Origin: Dictyocoela muelleri
Lineage: Eukaryota; Microsporidia
Length of the DNA stretch: 12,334 nt
Reading direction: 5' to 3'
NCBI GenBank assembly: GCA_016256075.1
Contig: SDVU01000553.1
Span: 1-12,334, forward strand
Shown: one piece after another, positions 1 to 8,568 of the stretch
How positions within the stretch are numbered: position 1 is the stretch's first letter
Layout of the letters: each line of letters begins with the position of its first letter
Position numbers and translations under genes: made by a program
The notes under the pieces: model-generated
The model's input: the letters and a program-made list of their open reading frames with translations, nothing else
Databases searched by the model: none
Told to the model about the DNA's origin: nothing

Positions 1-27
1 AAAAATACAAACCTCTTGCAATACACA

Positions 28-123
28 ATGAAAAAATACATATTCTTTGTTTTTATACTTTTTCTTTTGCTCTTTTCATTTTTAATTTTCGAACTCTACC
101 AAATCAAAACAGTTCCAAAATAA
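28..123 (+). CDS. Short signal-anchor-like ORF, possibly a truncated host or element leader
   Basis: An ATG opens a 31-codon reading frame ending in TAA. It begins M-K-K-Y and then holds about 19 strongly hydrophobic residues rich in F, L and I, followed by a short polar tail (L-Y-Q-I-K-T-V-P-K). This is the shape of a signal peptide or N-terminal membrane anchor. I recognise no family. It may be the 5' stub of a secreted or membrane protein gene cut off by the neighbouring Tigger copy. It may equally be chance, since T-rich DNA readily encodes F and L. No promoter or upstream context is visible because the window starts 27 bases before it. Confidence 0.2.
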   Translation: MKKYIFFVFILFLLLFSFLIFELYQIKTVPK

Positions 124-159
124 GAGATATAAATGCTATAAATTGCAACTTTAACACCA

Positions 160-1475
160 ATGTAGAAATATGAAATATGCACGATTAGATAATATTTTAA
201 AGGACAGGATTGAGTCAATTGAAATAGCTGGCGGCTCTTATAGTGATCAAGATTACAACAAAAAGCTTTAGAAATTGATAATAAAATTATCAATTCTGAA
301 TTTGAAGACAATGAAAAAAAGGCAATTGAAATTTTTAAAGCTTCAGTTGTTGGCAACAAAAATTCAAACAAATATATAATAATTAACAAATGTGCAATGA
401 AGAAGATTAAGGTTTATAGTGAAAATTACGATGAATACATTAATGATTTACGGAAAAAACTCGCCAAATATGATCATAAAGATGTATTGTATTGTGAGGA
501 AACAGTCTTATTTTATAAATTGGCACTTTTAAAAAGTTTGGTATATAGGGCAAGAAATGGAATTAAAAAATTAAAAGATTGAATCAGCATTTTGCTTTGT
601 TGCAACAGAGAAGGTTCTGAAAAAAATAAAGCCATTCTTTATGGAAAGCTTAAAAAAACATAGAACATCTAAGAAATTTTCTATAGATGTATTTTGCAGA
701 TATTTATACAATAAAAATGGATGGATGACGAGAAATGAATTTAACCTTCGGCTGAGAGATCTTAATCAAGATTTTAAAACTCAAAATAAAAAAAAATAAT
801 TATGTTAATGGGTGATTTTCCTACTCATAAAATACCTCACGATTACTCACATATTGAGATTTGTTTTTTGTCTAAAAATGCGACATCGAGGCAGCAACCT
901 TTAAATGCAGGCAAATAAAAGCTCTAAATAGAAGTTCTATCACTATTAATTATTCTGCATTGTCAATCAAATTTTTCTAGGAATAGATATAGAAAAACTT
1001 TTTTAAAATTTTACTTTGAAAGATGCTGTTATTTATACGTCATATGCCTTGGATGAAGTTACACAAAGGACAATAAGAACTGTTAAAAAAACAGGCCTTT
1101 ATGAAAATAAGAGCAGTTTCGTCAATGAAATAAGTATTAAGAACTTTTTATCTCTAAGTGGTAAACTCATCTATTAAAAAGAGCAGAGGAGGATGATTTG
1201 CTCGAGTTAGAAATGGTTGAAAAAGATAAAATAGTAGATGTTAAAATTGCTAATCTTGTAAAAGAAAATTTTAGATATAATGAGAGTGAAAGTCGTTCGG
1301 AAGAAAACAAAAATTTTTAAAAAAAAATAATACAGATTTTATCTTCATGAAAGCATTGTCAAGTTTCAAGAAATTCAAAAGTTAGTATTTTCTAGTGATT
1401 TCATAACAGATAAAATCATTGATGCAATAAAAATTACAGATGATTTTCTTTATAAAGAGAAAATACCCATTTTAA
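160..1475 (+). pseudogene. Tigger/pogo transposase remnant (Tigger-A)
   Basis: The encoded protein was a DDE_1 transposase of the pogo/Tigger branch of Tc1/mariner, related to CENP-B. Pieces lie in the family order. First comes a CENP-B-type DNA-binding part (LQQKALEIDNKI, FKAS; 160-400). Next is the first catalytic block (LYCEETVLFYK near 490, for the family's NADETGLFYK), then ISILLCCNREGSEK (583-625), NGWMTRNEF (717-740), a second block (MGDFPTHK near 808-830), and a third (PLNAGK near 898-910, for PLDQGII). The C-terminal tail is DAVIYTSYALDEVTQRTI (1020-1080). The catalytic acids are changed (E for the first D, G-D for D-N, N for the last D). In-frame stops occur, for example a TGA at 580-582 where the family has Arg. 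A frameshift lies at an A7 run near 650. The N-terminal HTH and left end are missing or eroded. The copy is clearly dead. Confidence 0.82.
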
Positions 1476-1499
1476 GACCATATTTGATTATATGAATAA

Positions 1500-1676
1500 A
1501 AAAATAATTCCTTTTAAAAAATATTTTTCTTTTTTTATTGGATTTCAATAATTCACTCTTTTTTGATCTTTTATTCTCTCTCCTTTTTTCACTCTTTTTT
1601 TTCAATTCTCCTTTTTTCAAACCCTCCTTTTTTCCTTTTTTTGGTCCCAAAATTGAAAAAAATAGGGGATACACTG
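1500..1676 (+). repeat. Right terminal region of Tigger-A with pyrimidine-rich subterminal repeats
   Basis: Immediately 3' of the Tigger-A coding remnant is a C+T-rich strip made of degenerate repeats of the form CTCC-TTTTTT (about 14-18 bp apart, 1550-1640). It ends in GGGGATACACTG at 1665-1676. Read from outside inward on the minus strand, this begins CAGTGTATCCCC, which fits the CAGT start typical of pogo/Tigger inverted repeats, and a TA target dinucleotide follows at 1677. The matching left terminus is not in the window, so the end call rests on one side only. The strip codes for nothing on either strand that I trust. Confidence 0.5.
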
Positions 1677-1680
1677 TATA

Positions 1681-1760
1681 TATATAGTCTACCCTCTTAA
1701 TATCGGACTCTCTTAATCCAGACCCTCTTAAATCCGGAACCTCTTTAATATCGGAATTTT
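1681..1760 (+). repeat. Left terminal repeat of Tigger-B with four tandem ~16-bp units
   Basis: The sequence TATATAGTCTACC (from 1681) leads into four consecutive variants of a 15-17 bp unit: 1691-1706, 1707-1721, 1722-1737 and 1738-1754. All follow the pattern CCTCTTAAT-TCGGA. Another GATCGGAATTTTT copy sits near 1834. Short repeated motifs just inside the end are plausible transposase binding sites; that role is inferred. The unit orientation and the position just upstream of the Tigger-B reading frame support calling it the left terminus. I could not find the matching right inverted repeat before or after the foldback at 3233-3453. Confidence 0.6.
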
Positions 1761-1857
1761 ACATTTTTTATGGACATTTTTTGAAGTTTTAGTTATATGT
1801 TAGCTTCCGTTATATCATAATTTCATTTTTTTAAGATCGGAATTTTTTTAACCCAAA

Positions 1858-3225
1858 ATGAAATGTTTCCATATAAAAACAACTCGTAAAAGATTATCCA
1901 CAAAATAAAAGTTAAATATATTAAAGTTTAAACAAAATATTTCTACTATAAAGTTAAAATATTTGAGTCTTGAGTTTAACTGTCTTGTTTCTACCATACA
2001 TTTCATTTGAAAAAAACAAGAAAAAAAAATAATAAAGAAAAAATTAGAAAAAATTAAAAGCAACTTTACTTCTCGTATTTTTGATGAAAGATTATTTAGA
2101 TTGTTCAATAACAGGAGACGAAAATTTTGTACGATCTAAGATTCTAACATATAAGAGATGGCAATGAACTTGGCAAAGATCTTTAAAATTGAAAATTTTA
2201 AGGCATCTAATGATTGCTTGCAAAAATCCAATTTCCGAAATAATATTAGTAGTAAATTCATAAAAGTAGAATCGGGTCATGTTGACCATAAGCACACAGA
2301 GTTATTTAAAGAACTTTTGAAATCGAAACTAAAAGAAAATATTCCGGAAAATATCTTAAATTGCGATAAAAACTAGATTTTTATATAAATATATACCAAA
2401 TAGAACTATTTGCTACAAAGTAGAAGAATAAATTAGAGGAAATATAACTAGTAGCGAGTTTAACTATTGTTTTGTGTAAGTATGCTAAGGGAAAAAATAG
2501 ATCCTTTTCTTATTGGTAAAGCTAAAATGCTAAGGGGATTTTAAAATCACGATTTAGCCAATTTAAAGAATAAATATGGCCACATCTATAAAGCATGGAT
2601 GAATTTAATGATATTTGTAGCATGGCTTGATGACTTAAACAACAAGATGAAGTCTGAAAATAGAATTTTTTTAACATTAGATAATTCGCCAGTTCATTCA
2701 ATTGGCGTAGAGTATAGTAATTTGGAACTCTTTTACTTTAGACTTAGGGTTAACATCAATGATACAACTTCTTGACCAAGGAATTATAAATTCTTTTAAA
2801 ACTCTTTATAAAAAGAAACTGAATTCATATATAGACCATGATATAGAATATGATATAAAAAACATATTACGACGTTATTAAAGTTTTTAGCTGGTAGATT
2901 CGCTTAAATAGATACCCGAATATTGGAGTGATGTCTCAAGTGAAACGAATGTAAATTGTTATAGAAAATGAATTGTCACCACGATGTGAATTTTAAGAAT
3001 TTTTTCTAAAAAGACTCGTGAAAACGAAGAAGAAGCTATATTATGTCATAATGAAAATGATTATATGGATAATTTTTTAGAAGATATTAAGTTTTAAATG
3101 GAAAATCCAGAATCTTTATTCGAAGAATCTTTATCAATTGAAATTAAAGAAACAAACTCACAAGCTAATACAAAGGTGCTGGGAAAAACTTTACACATCT
3201 TAAAGCAACTGAGCGCGTAGATAAA
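1858..3225 (+). pseudogene. Tigger/pogo transposase remnant (Tigger-B)
   Basis: This is a second DDE_1 (pogo/Tigger) transposase relic, more complete at the N-terminus than Tigger-A. From the ATG at 1858 one frame shows a psq-type HTH (TTRKRLSTK, KLNILK, EFNCLVSTI; 1880-2010) with in-frame stops. Next comes the CENP-B-type HTH (FDERLFRLFNNRRRKF, then AMNLAKIFKIENFKASND, FRNNISSKFI, ESGHVD; 2075-2290). The catalytic core follows: ENILNCDK (2345-2370), RFLYKYIPNRT, FLIGKAKMLRGF, AWMNLM, then LTLDNSPVHS (2670-2702) and QLLDQGIINSFKTLYKKKL (2765-2821). The C-terminal part includes YWSDVSSETNVNCYRK (2922-2970) and an acidic tail to about 3225. The aspartates of all three blocks are still visible. 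Several stops and frameshifts separate the pieces, so it is inactive. The longest uninterrupted piece is 2158-2376. Confidence 0.85.
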
Positions 3226-3232
3226 CTTGGAC

Positions 3233-3453
3233 ACTACTGCTCTTTAGAGGCTTGAAAATTTTATTAGATGAGAAAAAACTGAAAATACAGTATATATCAA
3301 AATTTTGTGATATTTAATTATCCTGGATTATAATTTTAAAATTTTTTAAAATTATAATCCAGGATAATTAAATATCACAAAATTTTGAATATCAACTGTA
3401 TTTTCAGTTTTTTCTCATCTAATAAAATTTTCACGCCTCTAAAGAGCAGTAGT
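3233..3453. repeat. 221-bp near-perfect foldback palindrome (foldback-1)
   Basis: The sequence from 3233 reads inward as ACTACTGCTCTTTAGAGGC, and the reverse complement of the sequence ending at 3453 reads the same. The two arms (about 110 bp each, centre near 3343) differ only at about 3248 and in a small block near 3291-3298, so identity is roughly 95% or better by eye. Weaker similarity may extend about 5 bp outward on both sides. It has no coding capacity. It resembles a foldback MITE, or the product of an inverted duplication. No clear target-site duplication flanks it. It sits just 3' of Tigger-B, where that element's right end would be expected. Confidence 0.85.
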
Positions 3454-3465
3454 ACCCATAAAGTA

Positions 3466-3685
3466 TTGAAATAAAGGAATACCGATAATATATTGTCGTA
3501 TACTTGCTTAACCGACAATACTGTCAGGAAGAGTGATGAAATTTGATCAATTTTTGGTGAAATAAATATAAATAAAAAATTTTCGATCTCTCATTAGAGA
3601 ATAAAAGTAATACAATTCAATAAAGGTAAGTTTGGACAAACGGGGTTTTAATTATGTAATTTATTGTCACATATAATTTTTCCCC
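3466..3685. other. Non-coding spacer, possibly the eroded 5' part of MULE-A
   Basis: No reading frame is convincing here. A small inverted repeat (ATTGTCG ... CGACAAT, 3494-3528) lies at about the place where a MULE-A terminus or its FLYWCH segment would be expected, but I could not align it to either with confidence. The rest is plain A+T-rich sequence. Confidence 0.3.
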
Positions 3686-4790
3686 TGGCACGACAATATT
3701 ATTGATTGTTTACCTTTAAGCGAACATGAAATAAAAAGAAATATTCGTATTGATAATCAAAAAAACTTGCAAGTAATACTTTTCTATATAATAATCAAAA
3801 TATATTCGAAATTTTAAAAAAATTAAATGGAAATGAAATTTCATATTTTTCAAGAAAGAAAACCATAAGTCTTATGATTAAAAAAATCCGTAAAAGGTGT
3901 ACTTTAAAACTTGATTATTGTGACGTTATAGCAACTGAATTAAAAATTACAATCAATGGAAATAAATTTTTGAAATATGATATTTGAATATTAGATCCCC
4001 AGATAATTTTAATATTTGCGAATTCTAGAGACTTGATTATATTAGAAATTCTAAAATCTCGTCGGGTGAAGAAACATTTAAAAAAAGCACCAGAATGATT
4101 GAATATGTACTAAAATTTACCCCGGAGGAAATTTTAGTACAGATCCGAATGATTTTGTTAAATTTATATAATATACACTCAAATTATCAAATCTTTTATA
4201 CTAATCATTTTTGGTTTATTGTCGGATAACACTGAAAGTAGCCACTTCAGACTATTTGCATAGATAAATAAATTAATTGGAAAAAATGAAGCTAAATACT
4301 TTATAGTGGATTTCGAATACTCGCCAATTAGTGCTTCCAAAAGTGTATATAAAAGAACAGAAGTTTATAATCGTTTATTTCATTTTTGAAAATCATTTGG
4401 GAAGATATTCAAAAAAGTGGTTTAGTTAAAAAATACAATAATAATGATTTCGTATTTTCTATAAAGATGCTGCTAGTGTATCATTTGTTACGAATAATGA
4501 TAAAATGTTTTTTTTCGAAAATTCACACGAATTTTTTTGATAAATTTATGATGAAAATATGAGAAGAATAATAACAACATTTTTAACAAATTTATTTTAA
4601 ATAATACAAATTTAAAATTTGAATGGGATTGTTATGAATGAATTTTAAATGATATTCCAATGACCACCAATGTATGCAGAGGATTTAATAAATCATTGAA
4701 AGCATTATTGACAAAAGAAGATCTTACCTTTCTAAGTTAATATTGTCAGGGTATGCGTATGAAGGCCTAAAAGATATTTATGATATTTTG
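3686..4790 (+). pseudogene. MULE (Mutator-like) transposase remnant, MULE-A
   Basis: This is a heavily decayed MULE transposase of the type that usually carries an N-terminal FLYWCH zinc finger. Legible islands in family order are W-HDNIIDCLPLSEHEIKRNI (3686-3750), RKKTISLMIKKIRKR and LDYCDVIATELKITINGNK (3855-3970), IILIFANSRDLIILE (4000-4045), and VDFEYSPISASKSVYKRTEV (4308-4367, the second-Asp region). These are followed by YNRLFHF (4368-4388, the Cys/His block with its Cys changed), SVSFVTNNDK (4475-4505), and MTTNVCRGFNKSLKALLTKE (4660-4720, where related copies have Glu instead of the first Arg). It ends in YEGLKDIYDI (4758-4788). The DGTF block is not recognisable. Many stops and frame changes make it the oldest-looking MULE in the window. 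The FLYWCH portion is not identifiable. Confidence 0.72.
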
Positions 4791-4876
4791 TCACGCGTGC
4801 AGCGCGCAAAATCACTATACACGTGACACATCAGAATTTTTTTAAATTTTCTTGGTTTTTGGATTTTTTTATTTTA

Positions 4877-4945
4877 TAATAATTTTCTTATAATTTCTTA
4901 ATAATTTTTTTTAATAATTTTCTGATAATTTTCTAATAATTTTCT
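4877..4945. repeat. Short tandem array of AATAATTTTCT-like units
   Basis: Five to six imperfect 11-14 bp units based on TAATAATTTTCT follow each other. The last three (from about 4912) are the most regular. The array directly abuts the tRNA-like head and may be the body of the proposed SINE, or independent low-complexity expansion. Confidence 0.6.
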
Positions 4946-5018
4946 GCATCAGCGAGACTCGAACACTGATAGTCAAAGTTAATACGAATGTCACTAGCCA
5001 ATACATTAAAGTGCCCAA
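4946..5018 (-). tRNA. Degenerate tRNA-like sequence with A- and B-box motifs
   Basis: The minus strand contains TGGCTAGTGAC (near the A-box consensus TRGCNNAGYNGG) and, about 30 bases downstream, GTTCGAGTC (a good B-box match to GTTCGANTC). TCAG ... CTGA can pair around the T-loop. The acceptor ends (GGGCACT and GATGC) do not pair and the D and anticodon arms fold poorly, so this is not a working tRNA gene as read. It is best seen as a tRNA relic or the polymerase III promoter head of a SINE. Confidence 0.45.
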
Positions 5019-5020
5019 AA

Positions 5021-5149
5021 TTATAATAAATATATAAATATATAAATATATATTATAATACAAATGAACTCGTTTATTTTTTATTCTAAATTTTTTCTAA
5101 ATTTTACTGCAAAAATTTACATATTAAACTTTAAAATGGTTATTTTGTA
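5021..5149. other. A+T-rich spacer with no gene
   Basis: This holds a short ATATAA-type repetitive run (5026-5062) and otherwise featureless A+T-rich sequence. No reading frame or RNA signal is supported. Confidence 0.5.
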
Positions 5150-5365
5150 GGTAATTAACTCTGGGTTTTTTTGGGGACAAGTTTTTTGATTAAAAATAAA
5201 AGAAAAATTAAATTCAATGCAATTCAAGGTAATTGGGTGGAGTTTTTTATTTTTGGGGGAAGCAAATTTTTTTAAAAAAAGTAAAATTTTGCGAAAAATT
5301 AAATTGGTAATGGGTAGTTTTTTTTATGGTGTGATAGAATTTTTAATTAAAAAACCCCTAAAATT
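5150..5365. repeat. Diverged 78-bp tandem repeat upstream of Merlin
   Basis: GGTAAT recurs at 5150, 5228 and 5306, spaced exactly 78 bp each time. Each start is followed by a G-run/T-run pattern (GGG-TTTTTT ... GGGG ... TTTTT ... AAAAA). The two full units and one partial unit are strongly diverged between these anchors. The array ends at the Merlin start codon, so it may be the 5' non-coding or terminal region of that element. Homology of the units outside the anchors is only moderate by eye. Confidence 0.4.
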
Positions 5366-6040
5366 ATGTTAATAAAAGAGTTATATGTGCGAATTATGAC
5401 TGATGAATCAGCTTTTGATTTTGCTGTTGAAGAAGGTTTACTTCAAACAGAAAGAAGGCCGTGTGTAATTGATGAATGTGGCGGTCTATTTATATCGAGA
5501 AATGGAAAGCAAAGGCATTGCGGAATCTATGGATGCGTTTAATAAACGAGCGCGCCGAAAAGTGAGAGTATATTTAAAAACAAAATCTTTCACAACAAGT
5601 ATTTTTCAGTATCATAATTTCTAGAATATATATATGCCTATTGTGAAGGACGAAAAACCAGTAAGGTGCCATAGAGTTAAATGTTCAAAGAAAACTTTTA
5701 GCACATTCTTTTAGAAAATAGAAGATATAATGTTTTTTTTGTATAGACGAACCCAATCCCATTAGAAAATAGGTTCTTTACATAATTTTTTAGAGGTAGA
5801 TAAAACACATCTTTTTAGATATAGAAAAAACAAAGGCTGAGTTCTTTGGGAGGGATATTGGGTAATTGATACAATTGATAGACACACGAAAAAAAAAACA
5901 AATTAGAGTCTATAATCTAAAAAATATAGGATTAATGTTGAAATCTTCATGTTGCGGAACGTTGAGAACAGTTCAACAATTATTTCTGAGGGCTGGAGAG
6001 GTTATAATTAGCTTAATGATTTAAATTATACTCCTTATTA
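5366..6040 (+). pseudogene. Merlin (IS1016-type, DDE) transposase remnant
   Basis: The ATG at 5366 opens a 58-codon frame (MLIKELYVRIMTDESAFDFA, then EEGLLQTERRPC) with a zinc-ribbon-like Cys set: CVIDECGG and HCGIYGC (to 5542). Further pieces in other frames follow Merlin order. These are RRKVRVYLKTKSFTTSIFQ (5556-5612), KCSKKTFSTFF (5678-5713, a helix before the core), and FLEVDKTHLFRYRKNKG (5788-5840), which corresponds to the family's first-Asp block, normally V-E-I-D-E-T-H. WEGYWVIDTIDRHTKK then follows (5850-5896), and IISEGWRGYN (5979-6008) stands for the second-Asp block (T-D-x-W-R-G-Y), here with Glu. The final H/N-rich block and third catalytic residue are not found after about 6040. 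Multiple stops and frame changes show it is dead. No terminal inverted repeats were identified. Confidence 0.78.
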
Positions 6041-6046
6041 GGTCCC

Positions 6047-6103
6047 AGCAAAATGCACGCATTAAACATTTTCTAAAAGACGGGCATTTTATATTATTTT
6101 GCT
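6047..6103. repeat. Short inverted repeat after Merlin
   Basis: AGCAAAAT (6047-6054) is repeated in inverted form as ATTTTGCT (6096-6103), and GCATTTT also occurs at 6094 and 6114. It could be a worn terminal structure of Merlin or of the hAT element. It is short enough to be chance. Confidence 0.25.
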
Positions 6104-6106
6104 TAA

Positions 6107-6130
6107 AAACCAGGCATTTATGCCTGGTTT
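6107..6130. repeat. Perfect 11-bp-arm hairpin
   Basis: AAACCAGGCAT (6107-6117) and its exact inverse (6120-6130) are separated by two bases. It lies between the Merlin relic and the hAT start. It resembles a stem-loop, but nothing here points to a bacterial-type terminator. It may mark an element end. Confidence 0.6.
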
Positions 6131-6147
6131 AAAAATTACTCCTATGA

Positions 6148-7397
6148 AAAATTTATTATCCTATAACAATTAAAAAGATTGTATCTGAATACAGTTTACG
6201 TAAAATTTCAAAATATGAGCTTTTTTGCACAATATGCAATAAGAAATTGAATTATTCCTAAAATACTGTAACAAAATTTATACGCAGGCATATATTATCT
6301 CAAACGGATGTTTCTAATGAAATAAGAAATTCAGAACAAATGAAATTACTACATACATTTTCAATGTCATCTCAAAATAACATTTTCGATAATAACTTGA
6401 TAGATGTCTTCACATCAGTCAATATGCCCTTATTAAACTACAAAATTCTGATTTAAGGGTTTTTATTCAAAAATATACTGGCCATACTATACATGACAAA
6501 TCATATTATCGTAAACTGATATACCTATCTATGAAAATGAGATCAAGACAATTTTTCTAAATTTAAAGGCGAGGATATATTATTAATGTTCGTTGAAACC
6601 ACGGACGTAAACGGCCGATTTGTTTTAAATATTTTAGGAGGTTTGGGGGGCAAAATATCTAGACATAAATTTATTTTTACATCGCACAATTAAACTTTCA
6701 AAAACGAACAATGTAACATAGGCCAGGAAATAATAAATATTATGTTTGAAATATATGAATGTGACATAAACTATAATAAGTTACACATTATTATTTATTA
6801 TGCTGCTCCCTATGCCGTGAAAGCCGTCGAATATCTTAAACATATATTTAAAATTTAAAGCATGTGACATTTCTGGCACATATGTTACACAGATTATGTG
6901 AAAAATTACGAGAAATTGCTTATTTCAAATTATGTAAGCTCTGAATTGAAATTTATACTTGTGAAAAATAAAGATAATCAGCTAATTTTAAAAGAAACTT
7001 CTAGATTAAAAATTCCGAAACTTCCGATAATAACAAGATGGGGAACATGGGTAAATTAAAAGTGTCTGAAATTGTAGAAAACTATGATCTTTATAAGAAA
7101 TTTAATCAAAAATTATCTAAAAATAACCCAAATTTTGTTAAATTGTTAACGGCATTTATTGATCCAAACTTCATTTTAGAGCTTCGAGAGATTCAAAATT
7201 CTAATTTTATTGTTGATAAAATTTCAGAGCTCAAAAAAAAGATTTGTCGACAATTCAACAAAATAATATCTAAAAAGATATTGAAAATCAATTGAAAAAT
7301 GAAACATTAATTTTAAAATTTGGAGTTATAATTGACAAAAACCCAGACTTATACTCTTTTTATTCCTCAAATTCGATAACATGCCTAGAAAGTTAAA
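6148..7397 (+). pseudogene. hAT-family transposase remnant
   Basis: One long frame starts near 6148 and runs to about 6450 with a single early stop. It contains a BED-like zinc finger (FCTICNKKL ... FIRRH; 6221-6290) and DVFTSVNMPLLNYKI (6405-6450). Other frames continue: GFLFKNILAIL or, shifted, IQKYTGHTIHDKSYYRK (6468-6520), then VETTDVNGRFVLNILGG (6591-6645), which is the first catalytic block, normally D-E-T-T-D-V-N-G-R. Next come YYAAPYAVKAVEYLK (6798-6842), the second-Asp block (T-D-A-A-P-Y) with Asp lost, and PKLPIITRWGTW (7017-7051), a strong hAT signature. After a frame change, an 85-codon piece (7038-7295) and KNPDLYSFY (about 7340-7366) make the C-terminal part. The copy is inactive. 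Its right terminus is probably at 10943-11030, beyond MULE-B. No left terminus was found. Confidence 0.8.
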
Positions 7398-7420
7398 AAG
7401 TATTTATTTATTCCCGTTAA

Positions 7421-7453
7421 CCTGCAACTCGTCCTAACTGGGTGAGTTACTGG
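7421..7453. repeat. MULE-B left terminal hairpin
   Basis: Two 14-bp arms (7421-7434 and 7440-7453) pair at 10 of 14 positions around a 5-base loop. The sequence from 7427 matches the inverted right end of the element at about 72%. Confidence 0.5.
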
Positions 7454-7577
7454 TTTTTCGTCCAGTTTTTATAACCCTTATGAATCATAATGAAATTCAT
7501 TTTATAAAAAGCCAGAGGAATGAAAAAATATTATTAGTCTGTGGATATGCTTATTACAAGCATTCACCGAATTAAAA

Positions 7578-7580
<3 letters not shown>

Positions 7581-7608
<28 letters not shown>
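7581..7608. repeat. (AT)14 microsatellite inside the FLYWCH coding segment
   Basis: Fourteen AT units sit between the codons for the His-rich first half of the FLYWCH finger and the TGG-AGA-TGT (W-R-C) codons at 7608-7616. Related fingers encode Y-I-Y-W-R-C here, which TAT-ATA-TAT would supply, so the tract probably grew from coding sequence. The frames before and after the tract differ. Confidence 0.9.
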
Positions 7609-8568
7609 GGAGATGTATAATTAGAAAATCTAACGGTCATGTCATTTTCAAAGATAATGAAGTTATTATAAAAAACAATCACGATCATATTGAAAATTAT
7701 GATGGAATTGAGGCGCGTTATTTAAGAAACATGGCACTTAAAAGAAGTATAAATACAACATAAAAACCACGGAATATTATCATTTCTGAAATTGGTATTC
7801 CATCATCTTCAGTAAAAAATTATATGCCCAAAGATAAAAATTTAAAAGATAGAATAACTAAACTAAGAAAAAAAATCAAATAATTATAGGAGATGATGAC
7901 ATCCCGATAAATATAAAAACGACATTTTAGTCGGAATTTTTTGCTTTTTGATAATGGTGATGATAATAACAATAGAATACTTATTTTTTTAACGAAAACT
8001 CATTTAGAGTATCTTGAAAAATCAACAACGTGGTATTGTGATGGAACTTTTTAATCGTTTCCTCGGGATTTTTATCAAGTATATACAATTATGGAAATAT
8101 TAAAAAATAAAACTTAACCATTTGTTTACATAGTTATGAAAAATAAATCAAAAGAATCTATTTAATAGCATTTAATTATTTAAAGTCTTTTATTCATCAT
8201 ATTTCCGAATTTATAGTTATTGACTTTAGAATGGTGGCCTTTTCTGCCTTAGGAGAATCTTTTGTTGGCAGCAAAATTCGAGGCTGCTTTTTTCATTTTT
8301 CCCAAATATTATACAGTAAAATTCAGAAATTAAGATTAACAACAAATTATATGAAATCAAGCGATTTTTGAGGATGTTTTAACATGATATTGGCGTTAGC
8401 TGCCGTCCCAATCATAAATTAGAAATTGAGATCGAAAAATTAAAAATTTTTATAAATCAAAAAGAAAATTTAGATGATTACAAAGGGTTTTATGATTTCG
8501 TAAATCTTTATTTCCGAACTTTTTCAATTGAATCAAATCCTAAAAACATTTTTTCGGTTTATTTCTGG

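Larger units (their letters stand above)
4789..5020 (-). repeat. Candidate tRNA-derived SINE
   Basis: On the minus strand the unit would start near 5020 with a tRNA-like head, pass through an A+T-rich body made of AATAATTTTCT-type repeats, and finish with a G+C-richer tail at 4789-4830. That tail contains GTCACGCGTGCAGCGCGC and a short inverted repeat (TGTCACG ... CGTGACA). A tRNA-like head, a short non-coding body and a distinct 3' tail are what a SINE looks like. I see no clear target-site duplication, no poly(A) end and no second copy in the window, so the SINE call is an inference from internal structure. Confidence 0.35.

Noticed and set aside
96-389. 97-codon minus-strand ORF
   Set aside because: It overlaps recognisable Tigger-A sequence on the plus strand and shows no motif; it is a shadow of A+T-rich coding remnants.
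1450-1674. 74-codon minus-strand ORF rich in Lys, Glu and Ser
   Set aside because: It is a translation of the pyrimidine-rich subterminal repeat of Tigger-A; the lysine-rich composition follows from the repeat.
1848-2295. Two minus-strand ORFs opposite Tigger-B
   Set aside because: They lie antisense to a clear DNA-binding domain of Tigger-B and have no family features.
4946-5018. Functional tRNA gene on the minus strand
   Set aside because: The acceptor arm does not pair and the D and anticodon arms are poor; only the internal promoter boxes are convincing.
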